Positions 10,653 to 21,267 are shown, counted from the stretch's first letter. The stretch: 64,000 nucleotides of DNA from Zwartia panacis (GCF_030410395.1 NZ_JAUHHF010000004.1:62001-126000), one strand, 5' to 3'. Made by a program: numbers and translations. The notes: generated by a model from the letters alone, not told the origin.

Positions 10653-11219
10653 TTATTTAGTACCAAGCGCTTGAATTACCTTATCGGTAATATCCGCGCG
10701 TGGATTGACGGTCACGGCATCCTGAAGAATCATGTCGTAATCATCTTTTTCAGCAATACGCTTGATCGCAGCGTTAGCGCGTTCAATAATCGTGGCAAAC
10801 TCTTCGTTGCGACGACGATTGAAATCCTCTTGGAGTTCACGGCGCTTACGTTGCAAATCCGCATCGATGTTTGCAAGTTCACGCTGACGCTTGTTACGAT
10901 CAGATTCAGAAAGGACAGGAGCGTCCTTTTCAAATTTTTGAGCAGCAGTACGAAGGTTATTCCCTAATCTCTGGATTTCTTCTTCGCGCTTTTTAAATTC
11001 GGCTTCAATCTTGGTCTGTGCCGCTTTTGCCGGAGCAGAGTCACGCAAAATACGCTCGGTGTTCACGAATCCAATCTTGGAGCCTTGCGCATGCGCAACA
11101 TGACCGAAGGCCATCGCAAAAGTCAGGAATGACAATACGATCATCCACAAAAGGGATTTCCGATCAAAACCCTCAAATGAAAAACCCAGTTGAGTGTGGG
11201 AAACAGAAGATGCAGCCAT
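10653..11219 (-). CDS. skp: OmpH/Skp family periplasmic chaperone
   Basis: Periplasmic chaperone that holds unfolded outer-membrane proteins on their way to the BAM complex. 188 residues from the chosen start. A signal peptide with hydrophobic core (LLWMIVLSFLTFAMAFG) ends near HAQG. The mature part begins KIGFVNTERILRDSAPA and then forms the charged, helical coiled-coil arms (for example REEEIQRLGNNL) typical of Skp. The open frame runs upstream into bamA. The ATG at 11219, preceded by GAGAG, gives the correct signal peptide and is the likely start. It sits between bamA and lpxD as usual. Confidence 0.93.
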   Translation of the reverse strand: MAASSVSHTQLGFSFEGFDRKSLLWMIVLSFLTFAMAFGHVAHAQGSKIGFVNTERILRDSAPAKAAQTKIEAEFKKREEEIQRLGNNLRTAAQKFEKDAPVLSESDRNKRQRELANIDADLQRKRRELQEDFNRRRNEEFATIIERANAAIKRIAEKDDYDMILQDAVTVNPRADITDKVIQALGTK

Positions 11220-11287
11220 TATTAAACTCTCACGATAAACGAAATTACAGATTGGTATTGTGCCACTAAACGAATCGACAAGCCTGA

Positions 11288-13627
11288 CTAGAAACCTGTG
11301 CCGATTTGAAACTGGAAAATTTGAGTGTTGTCGCCTGGTTTGGAATTCAGAGGTTTTGCGAAGGACAGTTGCAAAGGCCCAAGAGGAGAAACCCACGATA
11401 AACCGATACCCGCTGAGTAACGCATCTGACCGAAATCAATAGCCGTATCGTTACCAAAGCCGTCCGTACCGAAGACTTGGCCACCATCAGCAAACGCGAA
11501 CCAACGTAGTGAACGATCTTGCTGGCTACCGGGGAATGGCAGATAAAACTGGATGTTACCCACTACTCGCTTGGAACCACCCAGGTAAGTACCTGTGATT
11601 GGATCAGTCGGACCGAGAGAGTTTTGTGAATAGCCTCGGACGGTACCAATACCACCGGCGTAAACGTTCTTGATAATTGGGTAAGGCAAATCTGTTTTGT
11701 AACTATTACCAAAATCGAACAAGCCGTTGAATGCAACCGTGTAATCACGTCCGATTGGTAGATAGGTCTGGTATTGAGCGCCAAACATGTAGTAATCAAG
11801 ACTACCTGTTCCCACATCCAACTTGAGTCGGGTAAAAGAGCCCTTTGTCGGACTGAGCGCGCTGTCTCTGCTGTCCTTGGACCATCCAGTATTCAAAATT
11901 GCGGCAGTGGTTGTTTCACCGTAGTCTCTGACATACTCACGGTAAGCCAGTGGCGAGTTGTCATACAAGCCGATGGAGTTTCGTTCAAGGCTGACGCCCA
12001 TGAAAATCCTGTCGAATTCAGATATCGGAACACCAAAATTCAAACCGAGACCGCCAGTTGTCACTTTGTAATTACCGGGGTTGTTTGAATAAGGCGTAAT
12101 GGTTCGATAGTAAATCGAAGAAGTTCGGCTGATACCGTCGTTGGTAAAGTAAGGATCAGTATGCGCCAGCACTGCACTGCGGTTAGAGGCGCCGGTATTC
12201 AAGTTCAATGTCAGATTGGTACCGCTACCGAAAACGTTGTCCTCGGAAATGCCCGCTGAGAGAATGACACCATCAACCTGTCCGTAACCAACGCCCAGAT
12301 TGAGCATGCCTGTAGGTTTCTCTTCAACGGTGAGATTGACATCGACTTGGTCGGGTGAGCCTGGGACGGGCTCAGTTCCTACCTTAACTTCTTTGAAGTA
12401 ACCGACTCGGTCGAGCCGATCACGGGATAATTTGATCTTGCCGGAGTCATACCATGCAGCTTCGGGCTGACGCACTTCACGACGAATCACTTCATCTTTT
12501 GAACGATGATTTCCGACAATCTGTACACGTCGGACATAAACGCGACGGTTGGGATCTACATAAAACGTCACTTCAGCCGTTTGCTTTTCACGATCCAACA
12601 CAGGGTTTGGATTGACGTTCGCAAAGGCATAACCTAATCCACCCAAAAAGTCAGAGATCCCTTTGGCAGTCGCGTTGGTCTTTGCTCCAGAAAATATCTG
12701 ACCAGCTTTTAATTGAACCAGCTCATTGATTTCACGATCAAGACCTAGCAAGTCGCCAGCCAGTTTGACCTCAGATACGGTGTAAGGCTTACCTTCGGAG
12801 ACCGTCAAGGTAATATAAATGTCCTGACGATCGCCAGAGATCGAAACCTGTGGGGGTTCGATTTTAAATTCGAGGTAACCGCGATCAAGATAGAAAGATT
12901 TGATGGTCTCAACATCTTTCTCTAGTTTCTCACGCGAATATTTATCAGAGTCCGTATACCAGGTCAGCCAGCCAGGTGTTGTCAGTGACATCAAGTCACG
13001 CAAACGGCTCTGTGAAAAAGCAGTGTTCCCTACAAAATTGATTTCACGAATGCGCGATACACCGCCCTCAAAGAGATCAAAGTTGATCCCGACGCGGTTT
13101 CGGGGAAGCGGCGTCACGGTTGGAGAAATCTCTACGGCGTACTTGCCTTTGTTCAGGTAAGCCTGCTTGAGCTCAAACTGCGCTTGTTCGAGCATCGACT
13201 GGTCAAAAACCCGGCCCTGGGCAAAGCCAACTTGCTTAAGGTTATCGATAATCTTGTCAGGCTCAAACTCTTTCATGCCGGTAAAAGTAATGGCCGCAAT
13301 CGTAGGACGCTCTTGCACAGCGACCACAACAACGCGGTTAGCAGTCTGGATTCGAACGTCGGCATACAAACCTGTTGCATAGAGCTTTCGGACGGACTCT
13401 GTCGCGAGATCTTCTGTAAATCTTTGACCGACCTTAAAAGGAAGCTGAGCAAAAATCGAACCAGGCTCGGTCCGTTGCATACCCTCTACTCTGATGTCGC
13501 TCACTACAAATGGCTCAAAAGCTTGAGCATTGTTAGGTAAAAACATAGTGACGAGGAGCACCTGACATAATCCAAGCGTTAAAAAACGCAGGGTTTTGTC
13601 GAACAGAAATGGCAATCGAGCGAGCAT
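11288..13627 (-). CDS. bamA: Outer membrane protein assembly factor BamA
   Basis: Core of the BAM machine that folds beta barrels into the outer membrane. 779 residues. The signal peptide ends near NAQA/FEPF (about residue 36). Five POTRA domains follow, up to roughly residue 430 (the first begins FVVSDIRVEGMQR). Then comes a 16-strand barrel whose loop 6 carries the essential VRGY motif (GGIGTVRGYSQNSLG). The last residues FQFQIGTGF form the terminal beta signal. An AAGGA ribosome site precedes the ATG. Upstream rseP and downstream skp complete the conserved envelope block. Confidence 0.97.
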   Translation of the reverse strand: MLARLPFLFDKTLRFLTLGLCQVLLVTMFLPNNAQAFEPFVVSDIRVEGMQRTEPGSIFAQLPFKVGQRFTEDLATESVRKLYATGLYADVRIQTANRVVVVAVQERPTIAAITFTGMKEFEPDKIIDNLKQVGFAQGRVFDQSMLEQAQFELKQAYLNKGKYAVEISPTVTPLPRNRVGINFDLFEGGVSRIREINFVGNTAFSQSRLRDLMSLTTPGWLTWYTDSDKYSREKLEKDVETIKSFYLDRGYLEFKIEPPQVSISGDRQDIYITLTVSEGKPYTVSEVKLAGDLLGLDREINELVQLKAGQIFSGAKTNATAKGISDFLGGLGYAFANVNPNPVLDREKQTAEVTFYVDPNRRVYVRRVQIVGNHRSKDEVIRREVRQPEAAWYDSGKIKLSRDRLDRVGYFKEVKVGTEPVPGSPDQVDVNLTVEEKPTGMLNLGVGYGQVDGVILSAGISEDNVFGSGTNLTLNLNTGASNRSAVLAHTDPYFTNDGISRTSSIYYRTITPYSNNPGNYKVTTGGLGLNFGVPISEFDRIFMGVSLERNSIGLYDNSPLAYREYVRDYGETTTAAILNTGWSKDSRDSALSPTKGSFTRLKLDVGTGSLDYYMFGAQYQTYLPIGRDYTVAFNGLFDFGNSYKTDLPYPIIKNVYAGGIGTVRGYSQNSLGPTDPITGTYLGGSKRVVGNIQFYLPFPGSQQDRSLRWFAFADGGQVFGTDGFGNDTAIDFGQMRYSAGIGLSWVSPLGPLQLSFAKPLNSKPGDNTQIFQFQIGTGF

Positions 13628-13713
13628 TCCGGGTGATCCTTAAATATCTTATGTGTCAGTCAATCGATCGCTGGGTGTGTACAGCGATTGGTGGATTTTA
13701 AGTCAGAACTGGC

Positions 13714-15081
13714 CTAGTTAAAAACCCGAATTAAATCATTAAAAAGTGCCAAGATCATCAAGCTGGCAAGTACGCTTAAGCCGGCTCTCTGCCCCCACTC
13801 CATCACACGCTCTGAAACGGGTTTTCCGCGTACCATCTCAATGAGATAGTACAGTAGATGGCCACCGTCGAGCATTGGAATCGGCAGCAAATTCAAGATC
13901 CCAAGGCTCACGCTGACCAATGCCAAAAAGGCAATGTAAGCAGCCCAGCCAATTTTGGCCGATTGCCCAGCATAGTCAGCGATTGTGACAGGACCGCTAA
14001 TGTTTTTAAGCGACACATCCCCAGTCAGCATGCGCCCCATCATCTTTAGGGAGAACCACGCGGTATCAAAGGTTTTGACGACCCCGTTCATCAGACTGTC
14101 AATCGGACCATAACGAACATCCACCATGGGAACGTCAGAACCGAGCTGGATTCCCGCACGCCCGACTGTTTGACCGTTTTCAAGAGCGTGCGCACTCGGT
14201 ATTAACGAAAACTTAATGATCTGCCCGTTTCTGTCAATCTCAAGGGAGACGGGTTGTCCGGCGTTTTTTTGTATCGTTTGGATTAAGGTTCCAATATCTG
14301 GACGTCTGAGATCGTTAATCTGAATAATCTGATCCTGTGCAAGAAGACCTGCACGTTGCGCCACACTCCCCTCAACCACAGAACGGACAATTGGCGGTCC
14401 ACTTGCCAGGCCAAGGCCAATATCTCGCATAGGGTCTGATTGGGAGGGATCACTGATGGAAGGAAGCTGCAGGATGCGGTTCAATCTCGAACCGCCTTGT
14501 TCGATCGTGATCTCAGCTTCTCCACCGTCTGCGACTAATTGAAGAAGGTTCCAGCGTAGTTGAGGCCATGAGGCAATGGGAGTCTGGTTGATCGCCACGA
14601 CCCGATCCCCACCTTGCAAACCAGCCATTGCCGCGGGTGAATGAGCGGTTGGAGGGGCCAAGATGGCTTCGGGCTCTTTGGTGCCTACAAAGTTGATCAG
14701 TGCGTACAACAAGACAGCGAGTATCAAGTTAAACACCGGGCCTGCCGCAACAATTGCAAACCTTCGGGAAACAGGTTGGGATTGAAAACTCGTGCCTCTT
14801 GGGTCGGGGGTGTCGTTGCTTGATTGAGCGACCGTCGAGGTTGTTGCGTTAGGTTTTAGATCGTCTTGGTCGAGCATTTTGACGTAACCGCCAAGAGGAA
14901 TAGCAGAAAGCGCCCATTCCGTGCCGTTCTTATCGACCCTCTTGATTAAGACACGGCCGAAACCGACAGAAAAACGCAAGACGCGCACGCCACACCACCG
15001 TGCGACCCAATAATGGCCAAGCTCGTGAAAGGTGATGAGCACGCCTAGTGTGACAAAAAAGGAAATGAGGGTTGTCAGCAT
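13714..15081 (-). CDS. rseP: RIP metalloprotease RseP (site-2 protease)
   Basis: Inner-membrane zinc protease that cuts anti-sigma factors such as RseA and clears signal-peptide remnants. 455 residues. The zinc-binding HELGH is at residues 19-23 in the first transmembrane segment, and the third zinc ligand lies in NLLPIPMLDGGHLL near the C-terminus. Two PDZ-like domains occupy the periplasmic middle portion (AGLQGGDRVVAINQTPI and AGLLAQDQIIQINDLR). The gene sits between dxr and bamA, the standard order. Confidence 0.96.
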   Translation of the reverse strand: MLTTLISFFVTLGVLITFHELGHYWVARWCGVRVLRFSVGFGRVLIKRVDKNGTEWALSAIPLGGYVKMLDQDDLKPNATTSTVAQSSNDTPDPRGTSFQSQPVSRRFAIVAAGPVFNLILAVLLYALINFVGTKEPEAILAPPTAHSPAAMAGLQGGDRVVAINQTPIASWPQLRWNLLQLVADGGEAEITIEQGGSRLNRILQLPSISDPSQSDPMRDIGLGLASGPPIVRSVVEGSVAQRAGLLAQDQIIQINDLRRPDIGTLIQTIQKNAGQPVSLEIDRNGQIIKFSLIPSAHALENGQTVGRAGIQLGSDVPMVDVRYGPIDSLMNGVVKTFDTAWFSLKMMGRMLTGDVSLKNISGPVTIADYAGQSAKIGWAAYIAFLALVSVSLGILNLLPIPMLDGGHLLYYLIEMVRGKPVSERVMEWGQRAGLSVLASLMILALFNDLIRVFN

Positions 15082-15156
15082 TTTTCCAGCCAGAAGACGT
15101 TAACTACTTTGAATCAACCATTAAGTTAATACAGTTTTTGATTGATCATGTGAAAA

Positions 15157-16353
15157 CTAAGCTCTCAAGAAGGGCTTAGTATGCTGACGTGTCAAAGCGT
15201 CGAGTGCCATCACATCATCGAGAGAATTCAACGCGCTTTCAGGAACTCCGGCCTGCCAGTCCAGCGCGGCATCGATGACCAAGGCAATCTCAGTGTAAGC
15301 CAGGGCGCCTGATAAAAAGCCCGCAACGGCAATTTCATTCGCAGCGTTCAATGCAATACATGCCCCCTGCCCGCTTCGCAACGCATCGAAGGAAAGCTTC
15401 AGGCATGGAAACTGTTTGAGGTCAGGTTCCTCGAAATCCAGTCTGCCCGCCAGGGCGAGGTCCAACATTCCGACTCCGGATGCAATCCGATCTGGAAAGC
15501 CGAGGCCGTATGCGATGGGCGTGCGCATATCTGGTTGACCGAGCTGGGCCAGCACAGAGCCGTCTTCGTATTCCACCATGGAGTGGACGACACTCTGAGG
15601 ATGGATGACTACGTTAATGCGTTCTGGTGGCATCGCAAACAACCAGTGTGCTTCGATGACTTCGAGACCTTTGTTGAGCATCGTGGCGGAATCAACGGAT
15701 ATTTTTCTGCCCATGCTCCAGTTAGGATGGGCGCATGCTTGCTCTGGGGTGACTTGATGCAGCTCATCCCACCGTTTCGTTCTAAAAGGACCGCCAGAAG
15801 CCGTCAGAATTAATCGGCGCACACCGGCGGTGGGACCGGTTGGAGCACTTGCTCTGCCGTCATGAGGCAAACATTGAAAAATAGCGTTGTGTTCGCTGTC
15901 AATCGGTAAAAGTTCAGCGCCACTTTGACGAATGGCCGCCATGAACAAAGATCCTGCAGCAACAAGAGCTTCTTTGTTTGCAAGTAACACGCGCTTGCCG
16001 GCTTGGGCGGCTGCAAGTGCGGACGGTAAGCCCGCCGCACCGACAATCGCGGCCATCACTACATCTGTTTCTGGATCAGCAGCTGTATCTGAAAGCGCCT
16101 GTGCGCCAACTCGAATCTCTGGTGCAGGCGCGTGACTGATCCAATGGGATTTGAAGGTGTCACGGGCTTGAGTGTCAGGTACAACGACGACCTTTGCACC
16201 GGTCATGAGAGCCTGATCGGCGAGCTGTTTCATCCGTGAGTGCGCGGACAACGCATACACGGTGAAGCGCTCGGGATGGCGCTGAACGACATCAATCGTA
16301 TTCAGTCCAATTGAGCCTGTCGAGCCCAGAATCGTCACGCGTGATTGTTTCAA
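15157..16353 (-). CDS. dxr: 1-deoxy-D-xylulose 5-phosphate reductoisomerase
   Basis: NADPH-dependent second step of the MEP isoprenoid pathway, making 2-C-methyl-D-erythritol 4-phosphate. 398 residues. Seen: the N-terminal nucleotide-binding [15 protein letters not shown], the metal/substrate motif [15 protein letters not shown], the flexible-loop region and [21 protein letters not shown] (cut here for length). The start codon is TTG at 16353, overlapping the cdsA stop as TTGA, with GGAGG nine bases upstream. This looks like a translationally coupled weak start rather than an error. Confidence 0.95.
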   Translation of the reverse strand: MKQSRVTILGSTGSIGLNTIDVVQRHPERFTVYALSAHSRMKQLADQALMTGAKVVVVPDTQARDTFKSHWISHAPAPEIRVGAQALSDTAADPETDVVMAAIVGAAGLPSALAAAQAGKRVLLANKEALVAAGSLFMAAIRQSGAELLPIDSEHNAIFQCLPHDGRASAPTGPTAGVRRLILTASGGPFRTKRWDELHQVTPEQACAHPNWSMGRKISVDSATMLNKGLEVIEAHWLFAMPPERINVVIHPQSVVHSMVEYEDGSVLAQLGQPDMRTPIAYGLGFPDRIASGVGMLDLALAGRLDFEEPDLKQFPCLKLSFDALRSGQGACIALNAANEIAVAGFLSGALAYTEIALVIDAALDWQAGVPESALNSLDDVMALDALTRQHTKPFLRA

Positions 16354-17192
16354 AATATCCAGCCTCCGGTCAGCAAATAAGCCAACGGGACGACTGCCAC
16401 AACCGCGTCGATGCGATCGTAAACGCCGCCATGACCAGGCAAAAGATGGCTGGAGTCCTTAATCCCCGCTCGACGTTTCAGCAGAGATTCAAATAAATCT
16501 CCTGCAATGGAAAAAATCGCCAATAAGACGGCAAGCGCGATGGTGCCGAACCAGCCCCACTGAGCCATCAGCGCATCACCATAGGTTCCTTTCCATTGGG
16601 CAGATATCATTAACCACACGACAACCCCCACAATACCTGCGAGTGCACCTTCACGTGTTTTACCCGGGCTGATGGAGGGTGCAAGTTTGGTGCGACCAAA
16701 CGCTCGACCAAAAAAATAAGCTGCAATATCCGCTATCCAAATAATGACTAGCAAGGAAAGCACATACAAGACACCTTGCTCAAGGAACAGCAAAGCAAGA
16801 ACGCCCCAGGTTGCAAACAAGGTGACAAGCGCGAAAGCACTCCATGCTATTGGGGCTTGTGGTGCGCTCACCTGAGCACGCCTGAGTGCTGTACTGACTG
16901 CAGTTAAACTCATCAGCACGCTTGAGATCACGCAGACCTGGACAGCATACGTGTCAGATAACCCGGCGATGAGCCACAGGTAAGCTTGCAAAAGCGTCAG
17001 AACACAAAGCAGTATTCCAAAAACGATGGGCCAGCGAGAAGACAGCCCTAAGGTCAGGCGAGTCCATTCCCAACCTGCGACGCCGCAAGTGATCGCTAAA
17101 AAAATTAAGAATGGCCAGACAGACTCAACCCAAAGCACACCAGCCAATACCGCAAACATCACCAAGGCTGTCAGAATGCGTTGTTTGAGCAT
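16350..17192 (-). CDS. cdsA: Phosphatidate cytidylyltransferase
   Basis: Makes CDP-diacylglycerol from phosphatidic acid and CTP, the branch point of phospholipid synthesis. About 280 residues and strongly hydrophobic, with seven or eight predicted membrane spans. The family signature is split between [14 protein letters not shown] and [17 protein letters not shown] near the C-terminus. The ATG at 17192 ([13 protein letters not shown]) is preferred: the frame extends 20 codons upstream into uppS without family similarity. It ends in the TTGA overlap with dxr. Confidence 0.94.
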   Translation of the reverse strand: MLKQRILTALVMFAVLAGVLWVESVWPFLIFLAITCGVAGWEWTRLTLGLSSRWPIVFGILLCVLTLLQAYLWLIAGLSDTYAVQVCVISSVLMSLTAVSTALRRAQVSAPQAPIAWSAFALVTLFATWGVLALLFLEQGVLYVLSLLVIIWIADIAAYFFGRAFGRTKLAPSISPGKTREGALAGIVGVVVWLMISAQWKGTYGDALMAQWGWFGTIALAVLLAIFSIAGDLFESLLKRRAGIKDSSHLLPGHGGVYDRIDAVVAVVPLAYLLTGGWIF

Positions 17193-17196
17193 GGTG

Positions 17197-17961
17197 TTAA
17201 TTGGAAGCTGCCGCTTGAAGTTGAGCGCTGGTACGGCCAAACCTTCTTTCACGATTGCGATACCACTCGAAGGCTTTTTTGAGTTCGTCCGAATTAAAGT
17301 CAGGCCAGTAGCAATCTGTAAAAAATAGTTCTGTATAAGCCAGTTGCCAAATTAAGAAATTAGAAATGCGTTGCTCTCCACCTGTGCGAATAAACAAATC
17401 AGGCTCTGGCGCCCACGCCATGGAGAGGTGTTCTGTCAGTGCCGGCTCGTTAATCTGCTCAGTGTTTTGCGCAAGCTCAGGAGACGCTTGCAACATTCTT
17501 CTCATTGCTTGAAGAATATCCCAGCGTCCACCATAGTTCGCAGCAATCGTCAGATGAAGTTGATCGTTGTGCGCGGTTTTTGATTGCGCTTGCTCGATGA
17601 GTTCTTGAAGTCTGGGTTCAAAGGCTGACAAATCACCCACCACACGAAGTCGAACCCCCTTTTCCTGCAAACGTAAAACTTCTTTTTCTAGAACCTGAAC
17701 AAAAAGTCGCATTAGTAGCGAAACTTCGTCAGCGGGTCGGCGCCAATTTTCAGAACTGAATGCAAAAAGTGTCAGATAACGCACACCAAGTTTGCCGCAG
17801 GTTTCAACCGCCGAACGTACGGACTGCACACCACGCGCATGCCCTGCAGTACGGGGCAAAAGTCGTTTTGCAGCCCAACGACCGTTGCCATCCATGATGA
17901 TGGCAACGTGTTGAGGAACCGTCGAAGTGACGGGTATATCGAGCGTTGAGCTGATAGCCAT
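17197..17961 (-). CDS. uppS: Undecaprenyl diphosphate synthase (cis-prenyltransferase)
   Basis: Builds the C55 carrier lipid for peptidoglycan and O-antigen from farnesyl and isopentenyl diphosphates. 254 residues. The catalytic aspartate is in [16 protein letters not shown] (about Asp24). [11 protein letters not shown] and the C-terminal signature [19 protein letters not shown] are intact. It lies 12 bases after frr and four bases before the cdsA start, so it is part of the same operon. Confidence 0.96.
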   Translation of the reverse strand: MAISSTLDIPVTSTVPQHVAIIMDGNGRWAAKRLLPRTAGHARGVQSVRSAVETCGKLGVRYLTLFAFSSENWRRPADEVSLLMRLFVQVLEKEVLRLQEKGVRLRVVGDLSAFEPRLQELIEQAQSKTAHNDQLHLTIAANYGGRWDILQAMRRMLQASPELAQNTEQINEPALTEHLSMAWAPEPDLFIRTGGEQRISNFLIWQLAYTELFFTDCYWPDFNSDELKKAFEWYRNRERRFGRTSAQLQAAASN

Positions 17962-17973
17962 ATGAATGACGGA

Positions 17974-18534
17974 TCAAACCGTCATGATCTCTGCTTCTTT
18001 TTGCACGATCAGCTTGTCGATTTCCACAACGCAGCGATCCGTCAGTTTTTGAACAACATCCTGAGCGCGTCGCTCATCATCTTCAGAGATTTCTTTTTCT
18101 TTCACAAGCTTTTTGAACGCTTCATTTGCATCACGACGCAGGTTACGGATCGCTATTTTTGCATCCTCACCTTCAGATTTAACGACTTTATTCAGTTCGC
18201 GGCGGCGTTCCTCTGTCAGCGCTGGCATGGGGACACGAATGCTGTCGCCCATTCCGACAGGATTCAGACCCAAATCCGAATCACGAATGGCCTTTTCTAC
18301 CGCGGCTCCCATGTTTTTTTCCCAGACTGAAACGCTTAATGTACGCGCGTCCATCAATGTGACGTTCGCAACTTGACTGATCGGCACAGGAGAACCGTAA
18401 TATTCGACTTGAACATGATCCAAAATGCCGGTGTGCGCACGACCTGTACGAATTTTCGCGAGGTTCGCCTTAAGCGTTTCAAGTGATTTACCCATTCGGG
18501 TTTCGGCAGATTTTTGAATGTCCGCGATACTCAT
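17974..18534 (-). CDS. frr: Ribosome recycling factor
   Basis: Splits post-termination ribosomes together with EF-G. 186 residues from the ATG at 18534 ([14 protein letters not shown]), the normal length. The frame opens upstream inside pyrH, but the family N-terminus and GGAAAC upstream favour 18534. Motifs include [10 protein letters not shown] near the N-terminus, the hinge region and [20 protein letters not shown] in the coiled helices of domain I. It follows pyrH by ten bases. Confidence 0.97.
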   Translation of the reverse strand: MSIADIQKSAETRMGKSLETLKANLAKIRTGRAHTGILDHVQVEYYGSPVPISQVANVTLMDARTLSVSVWEKNMGAAVEKAIRDSDLGLNPVGMGDSIRVPMPALTEERRRELNKVVKSEGEDAKIAIRNLRRDANEAFKKLVKEKEISEDDERRAQDVVQKLTDRCVVEIDKLIVQKEAEIMTV

Positions 18535-18544
18535 TTCGTTTCCT

Positions 18545-19261
18545 TTAAACGTGAACGAGGGTGCCCTCGTCCTCACCACTGACGGCGCGTTTTAACGCAC
18601 CAGACTTGTTAATCGAAAACACTTTGATGGGAAGTTTTTGGTCACGGCACAAAGCAAAAGCCGTCGCATCCATGATTTCCAGGCGTTTGACGATCACTTC
18701 ATCAAAACTGATGCGTGTGTAGCGTGTCGCGGCAGGATCTTTATTTGGATCTGCGCTGTAGATTCCATCGACCTTGGTTGCTTTCAAAACAACTTCAGCA
18801 CCAATTTCAGCGCCACGCAGTGCGGCAGCGGTGTCGGTGGTGAAGAATGGGTTGCCTGTGCCCGCAGCAAAAATGACAACCTTGCCTTCTTCGAGGTAGC
18901 GTAAAGCTTTGGGGCGAATATAGGGCTCAACAACTTGTTCAATGTTCAGAGCGGACTGCACTCTTGCATCGACGCCACGGTGTTTGAGTGCATCCTGAAG
19001 CGCAAGCGCATTCATGACAGTTGCCATCATGCCCATGTAGTCGGCAGTGGCTCGATCCATGCCTTGCGCGCCGGGCGCAACGCCGCGGAAAATGTTACCC
19101 CCGCCAATCACGATGGCGAGCTGCACACCCATTGCCGCGACCTCGGCAACTTCGTCAGTCATGCGCATGATTGTGGCACGATTGATGCCAAAGGCATCGT
19201 CACCCATCAATGCTTCGCCAGACAGTTTGAGGAGAACTCGTTTATGCATTCTGCTGGTCAT
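18545..19261 (-). CDS. pyrH: UMP kinase
   Basis: Phosphorylates UMP to UDP in pyrimidine biosynthesis and belongs to the amino-acid kinase fold. 238 residues from the ATG at 19261 (MTSRMHKR); a second ATG four codons later is also plausible. Seen: [13 protein letters not shown], the glycine-rich [30 protein letters not shown] and [17 protein letters not shown], all typical of bacterial PyrH. It is separated from tsf by a strong terminator hairpin and therefore probably has its own promoter or depends on readthrough. Confidence 0.96.
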   Translation of the reverse strand: MTSRMHKRVLLKLSGEALMGDDAFGINRATIMRMTDEVAEVAAMGVQLAIVIGGGNIFRGVAPGAQGMDRATADYMGMMATVMNALALQDALKHRGVDARVQSALNIEQVVEPYIRPKALRYLEEGKVVIFAAGTGNPFFTTDTAAALRGAEIGAEVVLKATKVDGIYSADPNKDPAATRYTRISFDEVIVKRLEIMDATAFALCRDQKLPIKVFSINKSGALKRAVSGEDEGTLVHV

Positions 19262-19307
19262 ATGGGCCTTCAATCCGGAGTGTTAAACACAAACAAAAGT
19301 GTAAACG

Positions 19308-19342
19308 AAAGCCGGGCGGCCAATGATGCGCCGCCCGGCTTT
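19308..19342 (-). terminator. Strong intrinsic terminator between tsf and pyrH
   Basis: A perfect 13-bp stem, AAAGCCGGGCGGC/GCCGCCCGGCTTT, with a nine-base loop. On the minus strand it lies ten bases after the tsf stop and is followed by a T-rich run (TTTCGTTT when the stem's own T residues are counted). It should end most rpsB-tsf transcripts and thereby set the ratio of S2/EF-Ts to the downstream pyrH-frr and envelope genes. Confidence 0.85.
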
Positions 19343-19352
19343 AGGAACAAAG

Positions 19353-20231
19353 TTATGCGTTACCGGCTGCAGCTGCAGCCACTTCGGCAGCAAAGTCACT
19401 GGTTTTCTTTTCGATGCCTTCACCTACCACGAATAGGGAAAACCCTGTAATCGAGGCGGATTTTTCTTTTAGCATTTGAGCAACCGATTGCTTGTCGTTT
19501 TTGACAAAAGGTTGGGACAGTAAAGCGACCTCTTTGAGGTATTTCTGTACGGCACCTTCAACCATTTTCTCAACGATCTCAGCAGGCTTGCCAGACTCAG
19601 CGGCTTTTTGACGAGCAACCGAGCGTTCTGTTTCTTTGTCAGCTTCAGAAACGCCAGTTTCATCCACGGCGCGAGGCTTGGTGGCAGCAATGTGCATGGC
19701 CAGATCTTTACCCACTTCGTCCGGACCGGAAAACTCGACTAGAACACCAATTTTGCCGCTGTGGACGTAGCTTGCGAGTTTATTGGGTGTGTCGTAACGT
19801 TGGAAACGACGGATCGAAATGTTTTCACCAATTTTGCCAATCAAAGCGGTGCGAACGCTGTCAACCGTGCCATCACCCATGGATAAGGCAGACAATGCGG
19901 CGACATCAGCAACATTTTCAGATGCAACAAGTTTGGCCAAATTAGCAACAAACGCTACAAAATCATCATTTTTAGCGACGAAATCAGTTTCACAATTGAC
20001 TTCGATGACAGCGCCCTTTTTTGCATCGGGAGAAATGTAAAGACCAATCAGCCCCTCAGCAGTGACGCGGCTTGCAGCTTTGCTGGCCTTGCTGCCCAGT
20101 TTAACGCGCAGGATTTCTTCTGCGCGGGCCATGTCACCTGCGGCCTCTGTCAGTGCTTTTTTGCACTCCATCATGGGTGCGTCAGTTTTTTCGCGCAACT
20201 CTTTGACCATTGCGGCGGTAATGTCAGCCAT
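19353..20231 (-). CDS. tsf: Translation elongation factor Ts
   Basis: Nucleotide exchange factor that regenerates EF-Tu-GTP. 292 residues from the ATG at 20231 ([16 protein letters not shown]), the standard EF-Ts start; the frame is open a little further upstream. Conserved stretches are [15 protein letters not shown], the EF-Tu-contacting [12 protein letters not shown], and [20 protein letters not shown] in the dimerisation core. It follows rpsB with two hairpins between them and is followed by an intrinsic terminator. Confidence 0.97.
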   Translation of the reverse strand: MADITAAMVKELREKTDAPMMECKKALTEAAGDMARAEEILRVKLGSKASKAASRVTAEGLIGLYISPDAKKGAVIEVNCETDFVAKNDDFVAFVANLAKLVASENVADVAALSALSMGDGTVDSVRTALIGKIGENISIRRFQRYDTPNKLASYVHSGKIGVLVEFSGPDEVGKDLAMHIAATKPRAVDETGVSEADKETERSVARQKAAESGKPAEIVEKMVEGAVQKYLKEVALLSQPFVKNDKQSVAQMLKEKSASITGFSLFVVGEGIEKKTSDFAAEVAAAAAGNA

Positions 20232-20254
20232 GTTTGCTCCAGTATCAATGAAAG

Positions 20255-20311
20255 CACCCTGAACCATTCGGTCAGGGTGTGAGAGTCATGCGCTCAAATC
20301 AAATTGAGCGC
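20255..20311 (-). promoter_or_regulatory. Tandem hairpins between rpsB and tsf (possible attenuator)
   Basis: Two perfect 8-bp stems lie in the 89-base spacer: GCGCTCAA/TTGAGCGC (20290-20311, loop 6), then CACCCTGA/TCAGGGTG (20255-20279, loop 9). Neither is followed by a clean U tract. They may instead act as mRNA-stabilising or partial-termination elements setting the S2:EF-Ts ratio, as the rpsB-tsf attenuator of E. coli does. The second stem ends 24 bases before the tsf ATG. Confidence 0.5.
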
Positions 20312-20320
20312 TTTGAGTGT

Positions 20321-21067
20321 TTAGGCTTTTGCCTGGTCTACTTCAACGAACTCTTCGCCTTGTGTCAGCTCTTGGACTAAGCCATTCACGTTGTCACCGC
20401 GACCAGCAATGACTGCGTCCGCCACACCAGAGGCGTACAAAGCGATCGCTTTTGCGGAGTCATCATTACCAGGAATGATGTAATCGATACCGTCAGGAGA
20501 GTGGTTGGTATCGACCACGGCAACGACTGGAATGCCCAACGCGTTTGCTTCAGCAACTGCAATTTTGTGATAACCGACGTCAATCATGAAAATCGCATCT
20601 GGCAAACCGTTCATGTCCTTGATACCGCCAATCGACTTGTTGAGCTTGTCGAGTTCGCGCTGGAACATGAGGCCTTCTTTTTTGGTCATGCGCTCTGTTG
20701 CACCTTCGGCGATCATGATTTCCATGTCTTTCAAGCGCTTGATTGAGCTTTTAACTGTTTTGAAGTTGGTCAGCATGCCACCCAGCCAACGGCTGTCAAC
20801 AAAGGGCATTCCTGCGCGAGCAGCTTCTGCAGCGACCAACTCGCGAGCGGCGCGTTTTGTACCGACAAACAGAACGGTACCGCCTTTGGCAGCAACCTGG
20901 CGTAAGAACTTTGTTGCATCCTGATAGTTTGCGACAGTCTTTTCGAGGTTGATGATGTGAATTTTGTTGCGATGGCCAAAAATGTAAGGTGCCATCTTGG
21001 GGTTCCAGTAACGGGTCTGGTGACCAAAGTGCACGCCCGCTTCCAGCATTTCACGCATTAAAGACAT
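20321..21067 (-). CDS. rpsB: 30S ribosomal protein S2
   Basis: Small-subunit protein needed for docking S1 and completing the 30S body. 248 residues from the ATG at 21067. It begins [20 protein letters not shown], with the family signature around [20 protein letters not shown] and [19 protein letters not shown] further on. The open frame extends 20 codons upstream, but that part lacks similarity and overlaps a leader hairpin. First gene of the rpsB-tsf unit, divergent from map. Confidence 0.97.
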   Translation of the reverse strand: MSLMREMLEAGVHFGHQTRYWNPKMAPYIFGHRNKIHIINLEKTVANYQDATKFLRQVAAKGGTVLFVGTKRAARELVAAEAARAGMPFVDSRWLGGMLTNFKTVKSSIKRLKDMEIMIAEGATERMTKKEGLMFQRELDKLNKSIGGIKDMNGLPDAIFMIDVGYHKIAVAEANALGIPVVAVVDTNHSPDGIDYIIPGNDDSAKAIALYASGVADAVIAGRGDNVNGLVQELTQGEEFVEVDQAKA

Positions 21068-21106
21068 AATAAGAAAACTCCAAGGGTTGGGTCTAGCGCC
21101 ATATCT

Positions 21107-21127
21107 GCACCTGAAATCATCAGGCAC
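21107..21127 (-). promoter_or_regulatory. Hairpin in the rpsB 5' leader
   Basis: An 8-bp stem (two G-U pairs), GTGCCTGA/TCAGGTGC with loop TGATT, lies about 40 bases upstream of the rpsB ATG in an untranslated leader of roughly 150 bases. S2 autoregulates its own operon through the leader in enterobacteria. Whether this hairpin is part of an equivalent element here is inference. Confidence 0.35.
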
Positions 21128-21233
21128 CCTGGTGACATGACACGCGATTTAGGTTTTGCCTGCATGAACAAGCAATTCCAAGAAAACCAATGTTCAGAAG
21201 AGGTATTTAAACCGCTCAAAAAATTGGTAAGCC

Positions 21234-21267
21234 TATAATTCTACTATCTTTCACTATATTTACTCAA
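21234..21267. promoter_or_regulatory. Overlapping divergent promoter elements for rpsB and map
   Basis: On the minus strand TTGAGT (21267-21262) and TAGAAT (21243-21238) with an 18-base spacer make a reasonable sigma-70 promoter for rpsB. It implies a leader of about 160 bases. On the plus strand a perfect TATAAT (21234-21239) lies about 35 bases before the map ATG, with no convincing -35. The two -10 boxes overlap, so the polymerases would compete for the site. Confidence 0.5.

Noticed and set aside
18935-19450. A 171-codon plus-strand frame across pyrH and tsf
   Set aside because: It spans the strong tsf terminator and the two genes' coding strands; no family features, so not a gene.
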